Part shown: piece by piece, positions 60,122 through 64,000 of the stretch
How positions within the stretch are numbered: the first letter of the stretch is position 1
How the letters are laid out: each line of letters opens with the position of its first letter
DNA from: Gonapodya sp. JEL0774
Taxonomy: Eukaryota > Monoblepharomycota > Monoblepharidomycetes > Monoblepharidales > Gonapodyaceae
NCBI GenBank assembly: GCA_027604505.1
Contig: JADIIX010000027.1
Coordinates: 1 to 64,000, forward strand
Length of the DNA: 64,000 bases
Direction of reading: 5' to 3'
Notes under the pieces: generated by a model
What the model was told of the DNA's origin: nothing
The model's database searches: none
Seen by the model: only the letters and a program-made list of their open reading frames with translations
Program-made: the position numbers and the translations under genes

Positions 60122-63100
60122 ATGGCTTCCCAAGGCCCCCGAGTATTTCTTTCAGGCGTGGACACGCCGCTTGGGCACACCATCTCGCGGCTCCTGTCAC
60201 GTACTGTTGTTGGTTCGCGCCGACCACCATCCGATGAGAACGCCGAAACGGAGAAGGACGAAACTGCGGATGATGATTCTGGAGAGAGGTCGCACGCGCC
60301 AAAACCAACCTACAGGGTCGTAGGCACGCTTACTGTCCCACGCATGTCTTACCCTGAGGCATTGGATTACTCAGCTGGCAATGTTCCTGGAGTCATGTCT
60401 GAGACTGGAGATCGGGCACGTGATACACGGCGCAGAGAAGCCATAGAGAAGTTTGCACTGCCGGGCGTATGCCCAGCGTGGGTGGAAAGCGTGGTAGAGG
60501 TGGGAGATTATGTTGGGAGTTCGTGCTTTGAATTTGTCATGTTTCCATTGACGTTTCTCGTTCACATGTTCCAGTCCCGGGACAGAGAGAAATTGAAGGA
60601 GGAGCTAATGGCATCAGATGTTATCATTTACGACACGTTGAGATGCATGGACGAAGCGGTTTGGGCGGCAGAGAGTACGTAGACGTTCCGTGTTCAAGGT
60701 CATTCTGCCAACATAACGCTCGGCGCAGCTCTGTCTGCTGCTGCTGAAACATACCCGGACAAGCCCAAGCTCTTTGTTGCCCTTTCCACCGTCTTGACGT
60801 GGGCGCGAACGAAACCGGAGGAGGTCAGTCAAAGCTCCATCACCGAACAATGAAAATTTGATCTGGTTTGTCTACACTCTTTGTTGGGTCATCTGTGTGA
60901 AAAGGATGATCCGGACGGTGTTCTCCACGACTATGAATTTCGCCGTCGGAGAGCACACCCGAATTTTAAAGCGAACCTCGCAGCGGAGAAGGCCATTAGC
61001 AAAGCTGGAAAGAAAACCTCTTTCCACACGTGAGTACTTGTCCAAGGGAGGAACTGCTGTATTCTATTTCACTGTGTGCTGTTGTCGTAGCTACATCGTG
61101 AATGTCGGGCTTGTGTGGCACTCCGGTGAATCGATATTCCATTATTTTTTGAAGGTAAGCAGATTGCTGTTTTTCTCCGCAATTTGATCCTTGTTCCGTA
61201 ATGGCCGTATCCGCAGAGCGCCTGGCACAATGCCGATTCTCTCACCGTCTATGGAGATGGCAACAACATCGTTCCCACTATTCACATAGATGACTTGGTG
61301 AACATTGTTGTGGATGTGGTAGATTCACCCCCTGGTGAGCAAAAGTATATCCTAGCAGTGGATGACTCCAAGAATACGATGATGGACATCGCCAAGGTTC
61401 GAAGGAGCGAGTCCACCCTTGCAGTGGGAGCATGTGAACTCACCATGAGACATATGCTTGTCAGGCCATCTCTGCTGCACTGGGGACCGGCAAGGTTGAC
61501 CTTGTGGCGAAAGAACATGCTCTGCTCCAAAAGAGGTTCACCCAGTACGAATATGACACAATCACAATGAACTTGAAAATGGACCCAGGAAAATCCAAAG
61601 AAATGGCCTTCGAATGGAAGTATGAGGTCCGTTCCTGGCTGAGATCGTCCGAGTCTTTGTCCCTTAACTAACCTTGAGTTGAAGTCCGGAATAGCCGAGA
61701 ACATGGCGGTCTTAGTGCAGGAGTACAAGGACGCCCGTGGGCTCTGGCCGCTTAAAATTGTTGTTCATGGCCCACCAGCTTGCGGGAAAACGACACTTGC
61801 AAAGGCGCTGTCTGAGTACTATAAAATCCACTATATTGACGCAGACGGAGTGATGAAGAGTGTGGTCGAAAAGCTTGTGAGCAAACTTTTTGCGGGAATG
61901 AAACTCTATGAGCTGCGCGTTCCTCATACTTGACGATTGTTACAGGAAAGCCGGGCTGCTGCTGCTGCAACAGATGCAGAGAATTCTGAAGATGATCCTG
62001 AGGCTGCAAAAGAACTTCTCGAGGAGCTTCAAACTGCTCTAAAAGCAAATGGAAGCTACCCTGTGGAAAAAGTCGCTGGGTTCATCAGGGAGCGGCTCAA
62101 CAGCATGCCATGTAAAAATCAGGGGTACATTCTCGACAGTTATCCTGCAACGATGGAGGATGCTGGGATGGTGTTTAAGAGTGGGTCAAGTAAATCGAAA
62201 TTCGATCGAAGTGCTTCAAGTGACATTCGTTCATGGTGGAATCGTTCCACAGTTCTCGATGACGATGACTCAGGCGACGACAAGAAAGCGAAATTTGACG
62301 AGATCGTGATGCCGGAAATCGTAATCGCACTGGAAGCGTCTGACGACTTCCTTAAAGATCGAGTAATGAAACTTCCGGAGACAGACGATCTCAAGTCCAA
62401 GTACGCGGAAGAAAGTAAGGGTCATATCAAACATTTTTCTACGTATTACGACCAATGATTGATCAACATGATGTTCCCCAAGATTTCTTGAAGTCTCTTG
62501 AAAACTACGCTAAAGTCAATACACCGGACACCACTGTCCTCAACTACTTCGACGAGAACGAAGTTCATCCTCTTGCAGTCAGTGCGGAGACTGCGGACCC
62601 ATTGAAACTACAGGAGGATGTTATTTTGAAAATCGGGAAGCCCAGAAACTACGGTGCAACAAAAGAGGAGATTGGGGAACGAAACAGAATTCGAGATGAA
62701 GAGAAGGTCTGTCATCGTTTTGTGGAACCATGTCAAATCAAGCTGATTTGTTTTCAGGCTCGAGAAGCTGCTATTGCTGCCGAGCGCCAGCTCCTTCGTG
62801 AGCAAGAAGAATCGGAGAGACAAGCTAAAGCTCTAATAGAATGGAACCTCCGTCTTGAGGAAGTCCGCAAGCAAGAACGGGAGGTTCTAGAGGCGCAGAG
62901 TATCCCCCTTCGCAATTATTTGATGAAATATGTCATGCCAACGGTATCACAGGCCCTAATTGAGGTTGTGAAAGTAAGGCCTGAGGACCCGATTGATTAT
63001 TTAGTGAGTTGAATTGGGCAGCTAGTTTTGCTCAGGCGCCTTAATTTTTTTGTCCCGAGAATTCACGCTGTGGGTCGTTTGGTGGCCAGGCGGAATACCT

Positions 63101-63140
63101 CTTCAAGCACGCAAATGCATCACCCCCATCTTCCACATGA
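60122..63140 (+). CDS. AK7: adenylate kinase 7 (ciliary, DPY-30 tail)
   Basis: Axonemal adenylate kinase found in organisms with motile cilia. The N-terminal half is an NAD-dependent epimerase-like fold: MASQGPRVFLSGVDTPLGHT, DVIIYDTLRCMDEAVWAAES, PKLFVALSTVLTWARTKPEE, VNVGLVWHSGESIFHYFLK and NNIVPTIHIDDLVNIVVDVV. The kinase half has an intact P-loop (VVHGPPACGKTTLAKALSEY), YHIDADGV-like site (HYIDADGVMKS), GYILDSYPATMEDAGMV and PEIVIALEASDDFLKDRVMK. A coiled coil (REAAIAAERQLLREQEESER) leads to the DPY-30 dimerisation motif PLRNYLMKYVMPTVSQALIE and PEDPIDYL-AEYLFKHANA, which docks on radial-spoke-type anchors. About nine introns. The start at 60122 is preferred over the in-frame ATG at 60008. 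Confidence 0.9.
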
Positions 63141-63366
63141 TGAAAGTGGACAAGAGAGTCGAATCTGTGAAGACTTATTATGTACTTCACAATGCATCCA
63201 TTGGTCAGCATCCGCAAAAAAATGTATTTCACTTCCTGGTAAAACAAATTTCAAGACGTAATACATAATCGAAATCATCAAAGTACAATCTACACTTCAC
63301 CTCGAGTGCTCAACCACATAGGCACTGGGCCTCGAAGCATTATGAACATTGAGGCTTCCCTACACG

Positions 63367-64000
63367 TCAAAAGTAACTCGACTTTCCTGTACTCTTCCCC
63401 GACGCCACACCCACTTCCCCTGCCCTGGTCGGACTGGAGCGTTTTGCCGCAGCACCTGCTCCCAGTCTGAATGACACCTGTGGGATCGTGGCGCCTGGCG
63501 CTGGAACTGGAGATGAAACTCGAGACGCAGGGCGTGTGGGGTCGTACGGGCGGTTGGTATCGTAAGGTCGAGAGGCAGGATCATAGCTGGAACCGGGGCG
63601 GGTCTGAATGGGTGGTATCCATAGCGTCCGCGATCACTCTCCCGGCTGGGACCACGAGTTAATCCATACACATGCAATTCCAACTCACCTTGTATTCCCT
63701 GCCCCCTAATGGAGCGTATTTGTCAAAATCCAGCTCGCCCACACCACCAAGTCCGCCCAATCCACCTAATCCGCCTGAAGTCCCACTGGCGCCTGCCCCA
63801 CCTAGCCCTGCCGAACGGGAATACCCTGTTGAGATTCCGCTAAAACCACCGAGGCCGCCGAGTGGACGGTGTATGGGGTCCTCGTTGAGCTGCTTATGAA
63901 GCCATTCGATAACTAGGGAATGAGGATCCGGCCCGTCGTTTTAGCATACCACAGCTTGTGTTCAGGCCAACCCCCTAGTACACGGGACACTGACTTACCA
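63367..64000 (-). CDS. partial gene, Gly-rich and basic C-terminus, unrecognised
   Basis: Runs off the right edge of the window. An exon (63689-63912) bounded by ATTCCCTAG and a GTGAGT donor reads VIEWLHKQLNEDPIHRPLGG, then a Gly-rich run with GGLGGLGG repeats, and LDFDKYAPLGGREYK. The last exon (ending at 63367) encodes YDP/RPYD repeats (YDPASRPYDTNRPYDPTRP) and GATIPQVSFRLGAGAAAKRS before a Ser/Lys-rich end KSTGKSSYF. The donor of the next exon upstream is at 63998. The fold and function are not recognised; the low-complexity tail suggests an RNA-binding or scaffold protein but gives no proof. It is convergent with AK7. Confidence 0.5.

Overview
The window is eukaryotic nuclear DNA, dense with short spliceosomal introns of roughly 45-120 nt, and fits a zoosporic (flagellated) fungus such as a chytrid or a relative. 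It carries fungal-style genes (NMA111, IDI, an MCT-type MFS transporter) beside genes kept only where there is a cilium or an animal-like motor system: adenylate kinase 7 with a DPY-30 motif, dynein light chain roadblock, HOOK, and a cyclic-nucleotide-gated channel. The species cannot be named from the sequence. Gene symbols are assigned from motifs read by eye; no database search was run.

Layout. 1-9,045 is repeat-rich. An array of 16 copies of the 3' half of an initiator-type tRNA-Met (about 190-1627) is interrupted by a 1,065-bp inverted-terminal-repeat element with a TA target duplication (1630-2694), and an apparently complete tRNA-Met follows (2720-2795). A 1.2-1.5 kb non-coding repeat with a GA-rich 15-bp minisatellite occurs twice in direct orientation (2930-4445 and 7822-9045). 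Each copy lies about 135-150 bp from the 5' end of a tRNA or tRNA relic. The two copies flank an unrecognised zinc-binding membrane-protein gene (4553-7342).

9,882-45,300 is ordinary gene space: V-ATPase subunit E, SEC10, PRMT3 (-), TRAPPC13, a TRIR-like protein, a coiled-coil protein, SEN54 (-), DYNLRB, IDI, proteasome beta-3, a protein with PIP boxes, a mitochondrial RidA protein, a CNG channel with an odd pore, COG7 (-) and an MFS transporter.

45,400-64,000 holds FMC1 (-), an 84-aa membrane protein (-), a membrane-anchored hemerythrin, NMA111 (-) and PGS1 (both lacking their N-terminal halves, which should lie at their shared junction near 52,000-52,170), HOOK (-), a BRD8/Bdc1-like bromodomain protein beside EAF6 (both NuA4-type subunits), AK7, and a partial gene at the right edge.

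Themes: vesicle tethering and motor transport (SEC10, TRAPPC13, COG7, HOOK, DYNLRB), mitochondria (RidA, FMC1, PGS1), NuA4 chromatin, and flagellum or sensory functions (AK7, CNG channel). Intron phases and family conservation were used to choose starts and splice sites; the less certain ones are flagged.
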